Source of the DNA: Syngnathus acus
Lineage: Eukaryota; Chordata; Actinopteri; Syngnathiformes; Syngnathidae
Length of the DNA stretch: 64,000 bases
Assembly (NCBI RefSeq): GCF_901709675.1
Contig: NC_051105.1
Coordinates: forward strand, 5,259,104-5,323,103
Direction of reading: 5' to 3'
Notes under the pieces: generated by a model
Databases searched by the model: none
Seen by the model: the letters and a program-made list of their open reading frames with translations, nothing else
Told to the model about the DNA's origin: nothing
Translations under genes and position numbers: made by a program
Part shown: piece by piece, positions 25,437 through 37,485 of the stretch
How the letters are laid out: each line of letters starts with the position of its first letter
How positions within the stretch are numbered: position 1 is the stretch's first letter

Positions 25437-27079
25437 TACTATAATTTTGTTTATGATCGCCCAGCCTTTAAAACAGAGTTCTACTTTTTTTTTCACAGGG
25501 ATGAGCAGTCTACTGTACGCATCTTGGCATGGGCCCACCACAGCTGGTGTGTTGGCCATACGTTTTCCCACCGAGCCTCACACATTTCCCAAAGTCTGCC
25601 GTCATGGCTCAAATATGTGTTGTACATGATTACATTTCATTTTTAATTACAACATGTCTGACGCCGGGACATTTAGACTAAACTGGTGGGTAAAAGGAGA
25701 ACAGTCCCCTTTAAAACCTCAAATTACATCTAATTTGGTGATATGATTAGAGAGCGTACGTCCCGTAAACACAAACCCGAGGTCTGATTCTGAACCATTA
25801 ATTGCATGCTGGTCCAAAATAGCTTATCACTTCATATTCTGGCACCAAGCTGACCATGAGAGAGCATCAAGAAGATGAAGTAAGGACACAAAGGTCGCGT
25901 TTCGTAGACGGTCGTGCGGCACATGTGCGCCAGTGCTGGCGTTTTACTTAATAACGTCGAGGATGTGGCTTTGTGCGGCGCTCAATGCGAAGAGCAAGCA
26001 GCGCTCTCACAAGTGGTTTTGGTTGCTCACGCCGTGTCACAAGTCATCAGGCTGAGGCTGAGCGGCGACCCCGTGACCGCCATCGGAGATCACAAGTAAA
26101 GCACTTAGCGGTTGAGACCCCCCCCCTCCGCAACCTCCCTTCGCTGCCCCCCACCCCTTCCTTCCTCCACGTAGACGCGGCCTTCTCTGATTCCACCGCT
26201 GCTGCTAATAAAGGCGGCGAGAGGCTAATTCAAGTCAACAGTTGAAGGAGAGTCCTTGAAAAGAAAAGTTAAAAGCAAGCCTGTCCACACTTTTTAAACT
26301 ACCGTACCCAAAACTGAGATAGGAAATTGATTCCAACGGCACAATCGGACAAGGGATGCTAATCATCTTTCAATAAATAATTTATGACATAACATAACAT
26401 CGAAGTCCATTTTCCATTGTGCTTGTGGGTCGTTCCAGCATCGTTGGCCTATTTATGCAGATTATTAACTATTTCAAAATACCGTTTATGTTTTTCATAT
26501 CATTTTTACATAACATTTTTTCATCCACTATTGTTCTGGCTTTTACGAATTGGCAGAACCCTATAAATAAAAATGATGAGAGACAGGCCTTTGACATTCT
26601 AGCATGGACCTTTAAGTGATTGAAACTGGGAATAATCTAAATTACAAAAATGACTTTAAGATGGGTGATTGCGCAATACTGCAATAGTACAAAAATAATG
26701 ATTATCATGAGAGAAACTACTGGAGAAATGTTTCGTAGCTTTATTAAACACACTGGGCACGACGAGGGTGGAGTAATATTTAAAAAAAAAAAAAGAACGA
26801 AAGAAAGAAGCGATGATAGTTTCTCAGGGTAATAACAGGCTTGAGCGTAAGCTATGTTTGAGGCTACCGCAATGGCTACCCTGTCCTGCACCGCAGCACT
26901 CCCATGACCCGGCCTGCGAGGGACGGCACAGGCCAGACACAATTAGTGGTCACAGATTCCTCGCTGTGTATGTGTGCTTAAGACAGATGGGTGAGTGAGC
27001 ATGGTGGTGGTGTCTATTCGTCCGCCTGTATATGCATCCGTACAGTCTTTATGTGCGTGTCTGTGTGCGCTTGCAAGCA

Positions 27080-27136
27080 TGTGTGTGTGTGTGTGTGTGT
27101 GTGCGTGTGTGCGCGTGCGTGTGTGTGTGTGTGCGC
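27080..27136. repeat. (TG)n/(CG) dinucleotide microsatellite
   Basis: Alternating GT with some GC steps, a purine-pyrimidine tract able to adopt Z-DNA. It causes His/Thr- and Cys/Val-rich spurious ORFs. Confidence 0.95.
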
Positions 27137-27247
27137 AGTTGCACTCCACTGAAAACCAACATTCCACACTGAGAGTCAGCGGGTGCATCAACCTGCTGGT
27201 CAGTTGCCAACAATGGGTTCAAGTCCATATTGTTTGCTGTTAAACGA

Positions 27248-27405
27248 CATTGCCAAAAGTATTGGGTCACCCAGCCAAATAATTCAGGTGATGCAATCAC
27301 TTCCATAGCCACAGGTCAAAAACTTTGGCATGCAGGCTCATTTACAAAAATGGATTGATGGCTTTCAGGAGCTTAGTCATCACCTGTGCAGCTGGGAAAT
27401 CTCTC
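27248..27405 (+). mobile_element. Tc1-like transposon remnant (5' end, internally deleted)
   Basis: ATTGCCAAAAGTATTGGGTC and CACCCAGCCAAAT, then CAATCACTTCCATAGCCACA, resemble the 5' part of a common teleost Tc1 family. GATGGCTTTCAGGAGCTTAG aligns with the start of its transposase frame (consensus begins Met-Gly-Arg-Ser-Gln-Glu-Leu). The copy is broken and short and encodes nothing functional. Confidence 0.7.
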
Positions 27406-28255
27406 CATTACCTTTGAAAAATCATTTTACAGGGACTTTAAAAACATTTTTTTAAATGGAGCAGAGATTGATTTGATAAGCGAGTTAATTAATGATAAGT
27501 TAATTAATTCATGAACTTGGTAAAGGAACAGCAACAACAACAAACTCATAAGTCAAGGAAGATTCCACTATGTACTATTTATGCATGGATGGGTTGATTC
27601 GGAATTTAGAAACTGTGGCAACAATAATTTCCCCCTGTTTTATGTGACACAAAACATGTCATTAATCGATAGCTAAATAAAGTGGATCTTTTAAGTGTCA
27701 GGTTGTCCTTTAACAAAAGGAGACCATTTTGAGGTAAAAGCATAAAAGACTGAAATGGAGCCAAGTGTTTGCACTGGAGGGGGTCTTCCCCAATTTAAGC
27801 TTGAATGTCTGTGGCCATGCTTTTTGTGTGCATGGAACTCAGAGTAAAAGTCAAATTGTGAATTTAAAGAGATTTTGTCGTGCTATTTTACTCCCTGATC
27901 TGTCAACAGTGATGAAATTTAGTATTAAATCTAAACTTGTAGACAGCGCTTTTGTGTCTGTTTGCCATCAGTCTTCATTTTCCTTTCCCCTGTGGACGCA
28001 CAATAACAGTCTAGCTCTGTTTTGATCTTGGTCTGCGCTGCGGTCGAGACTGTTATGAGCAAAAAAATGGCAAACTTGGAAACAAGCTTCCCCCTCGGAG
28101 CATTTTTACGAGTCCACCCATGGCTGCAGATTTTTAAAAATATACATACTTTATATATGCGGTCATATCAGTTTCTAAAGACAGCAACAAATCAAAAGCT
28201 TGACAGTTCGACGTATTATTTTTGTCTTCAACAGCAGACTTTACCCCAAAAACTG

Positions 28256-28500
28256 ATTTGGACCAACCCAGGGAGTTGGGTCAATTTGACCCGACTTTGG
28301 GTTGCTTCACAAAAAACGACCACTTTTTGGGTTGTTTCGCACTCAAAAAAATGTTTTGTGCACAAAAAATATATATATGTTTTGTGCAAAACAAACCTCC
28401 ACCCATAAAACCTTAAAAACTGTTAAAAATCGGACTGACACAGAAAGTTGGGTCAATTTGTCACAACTTTGGGTTGTTTTGCTAAAGAAACAATTCAAGG
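28256..28500. repeat. Palindromic repeat, two further units
   Basis: Two ~50-bp units (about 28259-28309 and 28431-28483) share AGTTGGGTCAATTTG followed by ACTTTGGGTTG with the unit at 7645. Between them is an inverted, A-rich segment with TTTTGTGCACAAAA. No coding capacity. Confidence 0.7.
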
Positions 28501-31500
28501 GTAAAAATGCATGTGAAAAACGCAATTAAACACTGGAAAATGTTAAAGTAATAAAACTGCCTTAACTTTCATAACAATACTTAAAGTGATCATTCGTTTG
28601 GAAGAAATATCACAAAAAATCCCATGAAAATTCAGCCTTGATACTTGCTGAACCGAAGTCTTGTATGTTGGAGTCAGTGACAGCAGATTAAACCAAAGTT
28701 TTCGACCAATTTGTAGATTTACTTTCCTAAAATTGTTTGGACGAAAATGAAACATATCCAAAACAATAACAATCTCTCAAGCAGCACCAAACACAAAACA
28801 CACACACACAGTCCTATTGCGTGCACTTTGAAGTGTCAAATCATCTTCCTCAGTGAATGTATCAAAGTTGCAACTTTGTCCAAGTCTAATTAGACACTTC
28901 CAGTCCACAGTAGACGAGGCCGCTCAGCGGGGCTGTTTCAACCCCATAGTCGACGTGGAGCCTCGGTGCTATTAACCATTCAGCATCCCAGAAGCCAGCG
29001 CCTGTCCTGTTTTAATGACAGCCCTCACCCAGAGGTAATTTCACTGCCATTACAGCCGTCTTTTTAAAAGTGTCTCAATTCCATTTTCCTTATCACCGTT
29101 TTAAATAACTAACAAAAGAGTGTCGCACAATGGCGCCACATGTTTTCTATGCTCGGTGAATCACCTGCTCTTTTCTTAAATGTGTATTAAATGAGGCATC
29201 CAGCTGATGACAGGATGATGCCTTGATGGGAAAGTTTGATTTTTATTTTTTATTTTTTTTTTACTTCTAGAAATTTACCCGTTTGATGAAAATTGGTCCG
29301 TATGTGCTAATGATCTTTAACAACAACTGGATCCATTGCAAACCTTATACCGGGATGAACGTCAAAGCTGATGATTGAAGCGCTCACAGTGAACAAACTG
29401 ACCCGCAATGTTCAAAGAAAAAAAAAAAACTCAATTAAAATTTTGACAGGAGTTCCTCACAGACAGGTCCCGCCATTGTTCATAAAAGGTCATTTTAAGA
29501 AATGCACAAGCCATGCAAAAGTCCTACAGAAAGTTAAAGAATGAAAGTTGGCAGTCGGCAAAAGTTTTGTCCATAATTATAATGTTATTTAATGTGATGA
29601 TGAGATGTGAGTGTCCGTTCAAACAAGTTAAGAATGAACAAATCAAGTCACTTCACAATCTTATCAGTATGTTCTTTTTTTTTTAGGAAGGCATCTTGTC
29701 ATCTTATGCGCGTCAAAATCACAGCCTATTGTGAATAACGCCGTGTTCCGACAATTACACTGACGAGAGTGTATGCGTTACCTCGCCGAAGTCTTCGTCT
29801 CCCGACCCCCTACCTGAGCAATCACGCGCCATCTTCAGACACATTATACGATAATTGCAGCCATTCACAAGTTCCAATTATTTTTTCAGTTTTTCTCACC
29901 AACAGTTAGTCTGCTCCAAGTCCAAAACTTTCAGTTGTGAAGATGCAGCTTTCCAATATATTTTTTAAAAAAATGCTTTTTGTCTCACACTTTCCTCTCC
30001 CAGCAAATGGTGAGCGTGTTAATAGCTTGTGTCACTTTAATTGGTTCTTAAATGCTGTAAATAGCACCACCCCAACCCCCCGCCAGGCCTTTTAATGAAC
30101 AGGTAGCCCTCCGTGATTACAGCAATCTCCCACCCCGCTGTTCGTCGCTGCGAATACACGCCACGTGCCTGCTTGCCAGCCACGCAGCCAGCGCTTAAAA
30201 GGATAAAAGCAATTTGAGGAGCTACCGCATGCTGCAGGACGCTGGCTAATTTAACAGTGCAAAAGAGAGGGTGGCAACGAAAGAAAATGAGCAGAGATGA
30301 GCGCAGGAAATAATTGCTGGCCTATAAAGAGGAGACGAAGAAAAAGAATCGTGGTCATGTTCGCTCAAATGCAAGAGAAGTTTTGCTTGATTGTAAAATT
30401 CGTGACTTCTCGAAGTGAGTATCGTGATCCCCAAGAAAAGAGTACAAACTTGTTTGCCTTCCTTTTCCCATCCCTTGCCTCCATCTGTTGTTTCCTACTT
30501 AAGATTGTGATTCTGGATATTCTCATTCATCCAGGACAGTTCTGTCTGACTGCTCTGTTTGTCTGGATTTTCCACGCTACGTTACTTCAGCTTAAAAAAT
30601 GCCTATATTAAATCGAGATGCATTGTGGGATTTATAGTTTACAGCTATTGTTTTCTGTAAAGCCGCATAAATGCGTATTTAAAAAAAAAGAAATCTTAGG
30701 ATTTAGCCTGGAGGCCTTGAGTTTGACATATGTGGCCGAGAGTGAGCAGAACCAGAGGCGATGTCATCGGAGGCCTGTCGCCAGTGTATACGTGCGGCTG
30801 GGTGGCAAACCTCAGCTTGTATACATATTTGTTCAATTGTGTGAGCGTTGCTTCCGTAATCCTGCCCGCCCTCCCCGCACACGTATACAAATAGGAAAGC
30901 CTTCGCCCATCGCAGACACCGACACGGCAAGACGGCCGGCGGGGTTATAGGCGCCCTTTTTCGCCAGATGCCCTTTGTAAATAAGCAGAGAGCCCTTGGC
31001 GGGGCGCCGTCGGGCCGCCTGGCTCACCTTGTCCCGACGGACGCAATCAGGACCCCCGAGCCCCCGCACCCCGCCCGTCGCACCTTGAATAGAGTGAGGA
31101 GTGGAGTGAGTCTGGCGTGCTTGAGCCGAGCGAGAGTGACACAGGCGAGCGGCGGCTCTAATTCATTAAAAGCAGCCTGCTAATATAAACAGTCATTCAT
31201 TTAGCTGCCTGACACTGGGCCGTCTGGACAATGTGAAGAGCCCCAATAGAGCTGCCATACACTTCTCTATGTGAGTGTGGGCATGTTTCCCAAGCAGGTA
31301 GATTGAAACAAACCAGAGGGCCCATACTTCATTAGAACTAAAACGGGCATTTAACAAAAATGACATCAAATCAATTTACAGTGCAGCCTAACTTAAGTCA
31401 AATGCCTTTGACATCAGACAATTAAACCGACATTTCCAGGAAGAACCTGCTTCTATGAAGTGGTGCAAAACTTCACCACTTCGGTTATGACTACAACTCG

Positions 31501-32744
31501 TTCGACTGAACTGCAAACAGTTATCTTTGAATCGGGAGAGAGAGAGAGAGGTCAGCCAGTCAAACATCTCCATGTTATACAATTTTAATCAATGGCAGCG
31601 TATTTGATTAAAAATTTATTTCGCATATTAAGATTACACTATTTCAGGATGGTGTTGTGTTGGTCGCATCAATATATGATGGTAATATAAGGTAGGTTAG
31701 CTGCATGAACCATGCTAGCGGCCTGAGTTAAAAACAGCCGATGCAAAACAGCCAGGATTCCAGCCAGAAAAAGTATCAATTAGCGGGGTACTAAAAAAAT
31801 TCAAGCAGAAATATATATTGTTAGAGTAGTACGCACTCTAACTTATTTTGCAAGAACCACACTAACATATATCATTGTGGACCACTTTTGGTTTTCTAGA
31901 GTAAACGCTTTGTAGATTTAACTAAACAGCAGAAGATAAAGAAGATATGCACATTTAAAATATTATAATATAATTATTTTAACATCTTGGGGTTGTGTGA
32001 TGTAATATTTCTAAATTATAAATCATTATCATCATTATTACCTCTACTGAGAACAATAAAAGCAGACAAACTCATACAGCTTTCTATTGGTTCAAATTAA
32101 AATATGGAGTTATGCTTAATGTTTTGCTATACAAGCACAACCAGCAAACTAATGATTTCTTTGCTCCCACCAGTCAGTCATATTGCAACACAAGTTCAGT
32201 GAAAGTTACACTGAAGTGATTAGAGCTAGCACATCATTTCTCAGGGGGCTGAGTTCAACTGTGAGTGTACCCCACTCGTGGTGGCGTCTGGCCCCGGGCT
32301 AGCGAACCCTGCCGCAGGGCCAAAAAGCAACGGGGCCCGGCAACCTCCAGATGTTTGCCTGCATTAGGGCCCGACAGGCTGTCATGTCAGCACCCACGCG
32401 AACCACACAGTTCCATCACCTCCCATCTGCTGCCCAACACCTCCTGGGGGGATCCATCAACCTCAGTACAATACACGAATACATTAACACATATGTGCTG
32501 GGGAAGCTGTCACTTAACAGTATGCTGACTGCACTATATAATGTAAGTTAAGTGTTCACATACATTACTGACACGTGCTTGATATAATTCAAAACAGATA
32601 ATATTAAAGTTAGAACATTCATGCAAAAAGTCAACTTCCAAATGCACATTAATCCACACCACAGAACAAATTATTGGGTTTTCAATAATACTTGTTGCTG
32701 AAAGGTCATAGGTGAGCATTGTCAGGTGACATTGGGTGTGATTT

Positions 32745-32812
32745 TGGGGTGACACCCTGGTGGCAGCCAATCGCAGGGAAAAATAGAGAAAAACAACCAT
32801 TCACACTTGAAG
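32745..32812 (+). repeat. Teleost dispersed repeat fragment
   Basis: CCTGGTGGCAGCCAATCGCAGGG followed by AAACAACCATTCACACTTGA matches the same repeat as 4340-4515. The fragment is short. Confidence 0.55.
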
Positions 32813-35800
32813 ACCATTTAAAGTTTTCAATTAAGCAAAAGAGTATGTTTTACTCAGAGGATGCTACAAATTTACCCCCAATCTTCATAACTGTGAGGCA
32901 GACTGCTTGGTTCCCCAGAGAAAAATATTTAGGTCAAATTATATTTAGATTGAACAATACAGACAAATAAATTATATGATAAAATCCAGTCGTTACTCAA
33001 TGCCCAAAGTTACATTTCATGCAGCGATTATATGATCTTATTGTCAAATATTGATGTTAAATTTGATCCATAACAGAAACTCACTTGTTGATGTTTGTCT
33101 CCCCCTGCTGGCATAACTCAGGAAATACCTCTTAAAATTGAGGGTGGAAGTCAGATCAATCATCGAACACTATAGTTTTCGTGTTATTATGGATTACCAT
33201 TATTTTTTGGGTTAAATTTATCGGGATATTTTCAGATTAAATATTTCAGGAATGAACGTGAAATAAAGTATAAAAAAATCTGTCAATTTATTTATGCAAA
33301 TACAAATTTCTAAATAAATTGACAGTTTAGCATTGAAAGTTGGCGTATTAGAACAAGAAAATAAAAAAATCCAAAATTTGCAAGCTTACCTTGTTTTGCA
33401 CTCGTGGTTGCATTCGCGTGGACGACGTGCGTAAAAGTTGTTTGTCCAAATATGCGTCTGTCCGAGTTTTTGAACAATGACTTCCCTATGAAATTAGGAA
33501 GCTTGCCAGCGAATGCATTGGTACATCTCATCCGATATTCCTTAAAATAATGACAATAAAACAGCTATGGGAAACAAAAGTAAGATGTTTTAGTTCTGCT
33601 TTGTTGCAAATTGTGACAATGGATCAGTGCTTTTCTGATCACCTGCTGTCTACTTCCTCAAATATAAAGCACGTGGAGGAATTGAGCTGTCAGGACACGC
33701 ATCTTGAAGATGTGTTCAAGTGTGCAATGTTCGTTTGTCTTTTTCAAGCCAATGACAAAAAAAGCATTGGAAATGTAAGGTAAACCGGTAAAAAGAAAAC
33801 AATCAGGTATGAGGTGGAAGGAAGTGTGGAAGTAAGGCACATACTAATCAAACACAAGGTTTGATCATAAAAAGATATTTTTATTAAGCCTGGAATACAT
33901 ACATGTATGTGTGTTACATTCAAGTAGAAAACAAAGTAGCTTTTTTAAAATAAAAGCAATATCCATTTAGTTATTAGTCATATTTTTTTTATTTATAGCT
34001 TTTAAAATACACAACAATAAATATTTTGTATCTCTTTTGGTCTTCATTCTATCTTACACAAACAACATACAGTGAATGTGAGAACAGTTGAGGAACCAAT
34101 ATAGGGTCAAACGTCAAAGCCATCATAGTCAATGGGGATGCCGTATTGATGGTACTGTAAAACTTTTCCGAACCGGTTCACAACACAATGATGGGCACAA
34201 GTACAATTTACGTACGGTACTATTTACGTATGCGTAAAAACACAAACGTTGCCAAGACGTGAAGCGCTATTCAACCACACAGAAGTGAGCACAGAGAGGT
34301 TCTGAAGGTTTAAGACACATGGGCAAATACGGACACCTGAACGCAACGGCCCTGTTCAAAACTGTGTTCCGGAAAATCCCAAATGAGTTCAGAACTTGAG
34401 GGGTTCTCTGAAAGGTTGTGCAGGATATCGAGGCAGCAATCGAGGTGAAGCTGGCAGTGACTATTGGCCTGCTCCTTAAGTGCCCAGAAGTAAACACTCT
34501 CGCTTGAAATACTGGAAACTTATTTATAAAGTCAAGTACAGAAAACTAGCAGAGGTTGAAAAACACCCTTAATAATGTAAACATTGACAGGAGTACTTCT
34601 TTTTCAATCTAGGATGCTTTGTAAAATGCAAATACTTTATATTCAATAGAATATGCAAGATCTAATGTTCAAACTGATGAAAGGAATTTCGGAATCTACG
34701 GGCCATAATATCACCAGAAGTTTCTGAGGATCCAGAAATCACTGCATGTAAGCGTCAAGGCCGAAAAAGCAACATTGATTGCCCGAGAGCTTTGAAATCT
34801 TTGTATTCTTGTTTTTATTTACGTTTTACCTAACATCCCAACTTGATTAGATTTGGGGTTTGTGTCAACCTGCAGAGACCTAAGCCTGACATAATTGACT
34901 TTATATAAGGCAGGAGTGTTGTTTGTATAAGCCAATGTAACAAAACAAAAACACACAATAATTGGGGCGTCTGAATAAATGTGAAGAGAATATGTTGCAT
35001 TTCAGAAGTTAAAAAGTAAAACTCATGATATTGAACTCCTGCATATTCGCAGTTTGGCATTTGCAAATTTTGTGGATTTCCTTTTAGGTCTCATTTGCAG
35101 AAAAACCTCACCTATTGGCTTTTTGGTGCTCAATTCAAAGCGATACAAATATTACCATCAGTGCTTCATTTAGACAAAAGCAGTGCTCTGCTATAATGAT
35201 CAAAACTGCTTTCTAAATTGAATCAGTTTTCCCCGATTTCCTCATTTATTGATGTAAATCATGAAGGGCGGATGCAAATACGTATTCCTTGTGGTTACCC
35301 AGAGACAGAAACTTCCTCAGAGCTTGCACGCTGGTTGAAACCGCATCTCAAATGTTCCCACTAATGATGTGTGATGACATCACAGTTGAGAAATAAGATG
35401 CTTATACTGCTTTTAAGACTGCTCGAGAGTTAGCTTATGACAGATCCAAACAATGCAAAGGAAACTAAAATGCTTTTGAATGTAAACACGACCATCGTCA
35501 TTATAATTTCATTTGATTTGCACTCTTCGTTCACGAGTACACTGACCTTAATCTAAACCAGGTCAGACCTAATTACTAAAACCTAATGCCGAAAAGGTTC
35601 ATTTTGCCCGTATGACCGTCTCCATATGTCAGTGGCCTTGTGAAGCGACCCTGGAAGATAATACTGTGGTTTGTTTTACGGGAGCGGATGAAACATTCAT
35701 GTCAAGCTCGTCCACGACGTAAGAAGATCACCAGAGATGAAAAACACTTTTTAGGATGTTAGATATCTGAAACCACGACGAAAGCGTTCTTGTTTTCACA

Positions 35801-36577
35801 CAATAGGCTCGCCATTTTACTTTGTTTCGATTATTATTATTATTTCAATTAATGAATCAAAAAAGTATGTATTACTTCGACAAATAGGGTGGTCATGTGA
35901 TTTAGACATTTGCGTAACAGTTCTGAAATTTTGCGTTCACCTCTGGATTCCGTCCCAGTGAACCAACTGTCGGATTAAAATACACAAATAACAAGACTCG
36001 AGAAGATTGGGTTAAGACGCCGTAATATTACAAACAAAACACAATCTTACACTGAAAAGGCCAAAGTTAATAACCATCATCAACAGGCAGTTAATGTTTT
36101 TCACACATTCAAAGAGTCAACGAATTTGATTAGAAAGACACACCACTACCCTGATCCATCTTTATTTAACGGACGTCTCTAATGTTATTGCTACATCCAT
36201 GATCAATTACATACAGTGTCGTACTGATCTACACCCTGTCGCGGGAATTGAGGTCATGTGATCCACACATGTACTATACGTCTTTCCGACAAACAACCTC
36301 TCCAATTACCCATCCTCGCGTTACAACCTGACAGGAACCAAAGGCTACCGGATTAACCTACTTACTTCAGTGACTGTGTATATTTCATTTATGTAACATC
36401 TGTGAAATCATCATTTCTGACACCATGTTATTGAATTATTGCAGGAGAGGAGAAAGCACCTCAAATTTACCATGAAATTAAAGTCTAGGAATATCCAGCA
36501 TATGAAACCAGAAAATCCAATTAGACTAAGCTTCATAAATTTTCGTATCAAATATAACAAATTGATAGCTGAGATCC

Positions 36578-36583
36578 TTTTAT
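36578..36583 (-). terminator. Candidate polyadenylation signal of plcl (AATAAA)
   Basis: AATAAA on the minus strand lies about 700 bp after the stop codon. An ATTAAA variant is nearer, at 36707-36712. Either would give a plausible 3' UTR. There is no transcript evidence, and such hexamers are frequent in AT-rich DNA. Confidence 0.25.
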
Positions 36584-36584
36584 T

Positions 36585-36617
36585 TGGGGGGGGGCTTGGG
36601 GGGGGGGGGGGGGGGGG
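36585..36617. repeat. Long G-tract interrupted by CTT
   Basis: Nine G, CTT and then about twenty G. This sequence can form a G-quadruplex on the plus strand. It lies in or near the 3' UTR/terminator zone of plcl, whose RNA would carry the C-rich complement. Confidence 0.9.
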
Positions 36618-37284
36618 TGTAGTTTGGATGGGTTCCAAATGCTAAAACAGCAGGAAAAGCTCAAATTGTTGTTCAATCCAAAAACACTTGTCAGGATGAC
36701 TTAGAATTTAATAAATAAATGAATTAAAATCCATTTGGTTTCGTTTTCCGACAGTAATTGAAATGCTTAAAAATTCTACATCTTCCCCTCTTGTGTGACA
36801 AGTTCAATTCTTTTTAAAATCAATGTATTAATTCAATGTGAATCTTTCTATTAAATTAGAATAAAATTTGATTAACGTCTTTTGAACATATTTTCTTGTT
36901 ATTCGCTTTAAAAAAGATAAATAACCTTTTGGGGGGGTTTTAGGGAGAACTTACACAAATAAATAATAGCAGCAGCGCACGATTAGGTTTTTTTTTTTCT
37001 TAAATAAATTGTACTACTCTTCTAAAGCTACGTCGCATGTGGCTTGAGCACCTTCATCATATTCCACACGTCAGCTTTGGATGCTGCCTACTTAGCGCTA
37101 CTTACTCAGGTGTTCCCAATGTTCTGTGTGCGCTTGAGTTAGACGGAGCCTTCGTGTTCTCTCAGAAAATAAAGCAATCATTTTGCATCATTCAGGAAAG
37201 GCCTCGTTCCAACCACCGTAAGACTCCCACAGAGTGGACTGGTACTGCACCAGATAAAGGGACACATCCCACTCGACAACAACA

Positions 37285-37485
37285 TCAGACGCGCCCGTTG
37301 CTGTGCGTGCTGCTTCGGCGCCTGCTAAAGTTATGAGTGGTGTAGTGCAGCTCGGCCGCGGAGAATGTGGAGGAGGAGGAGTTGGACGAAGGCGAGGTGA
37401 GTCCGGATGCCTCGCAGGCCAGTGCTACCTGCCTTAGGGCATCCAGGGAATCCATCTTAGCTCCACGGAGTAGGTCGCTCTGACC
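37285..37485 (-). CDS. plcl: plcl terminal coding exon K: end of helix, Ser-rich tail and stop
   Basis: The exon has 66 codons and a stop. [20 protein letters not shown] matches the last conserved helix of PLCL proteins. A divergent tail follows, with a Ser run ([11 protein letters not shown]) and RRRSS, a basophilic kinase-type site. Tails of the family vary in sequence, so the different ending is not by itself unusual. The 3' UTR extends to lower coordinates. Confidence 0.93.
   Translation of the reverse strand, partial: GQSDLLRGAKMDSLDALRQVALACEASGLTSPSSNSSSSTFSAAELHYTTHNFSRRRSSTHSNGRV

Larger units (their letters stand above)
25437..37284. other. Gene-free region immediately downstream of plcl
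   Basis: No recognisable exon. Contents are a TG/CG microsatellite (27080-27136), a Tc1 fragment (27248-27405), palindromic repeat units (28256-28500), a GA run (31540-31552), a teleost repeat scrap (32745-32812) and a long G-tract (36585-36617). Repeat-free candidate conserved blocks lie at about 28905-29105, 30060-30265 and 31125-31235. The last several hundred bases before 37285 are the probable 3' UTR of plcl. Confidence 0.5.

Noticed and set aside
27969-28408. Overlapping 60-128-codon ORFs around 28.0-28.5 kb
   Set aside because: They fall in the palindromic repeat. Repeated FWVV and LWV peptides reflect repeat units, not a protein.
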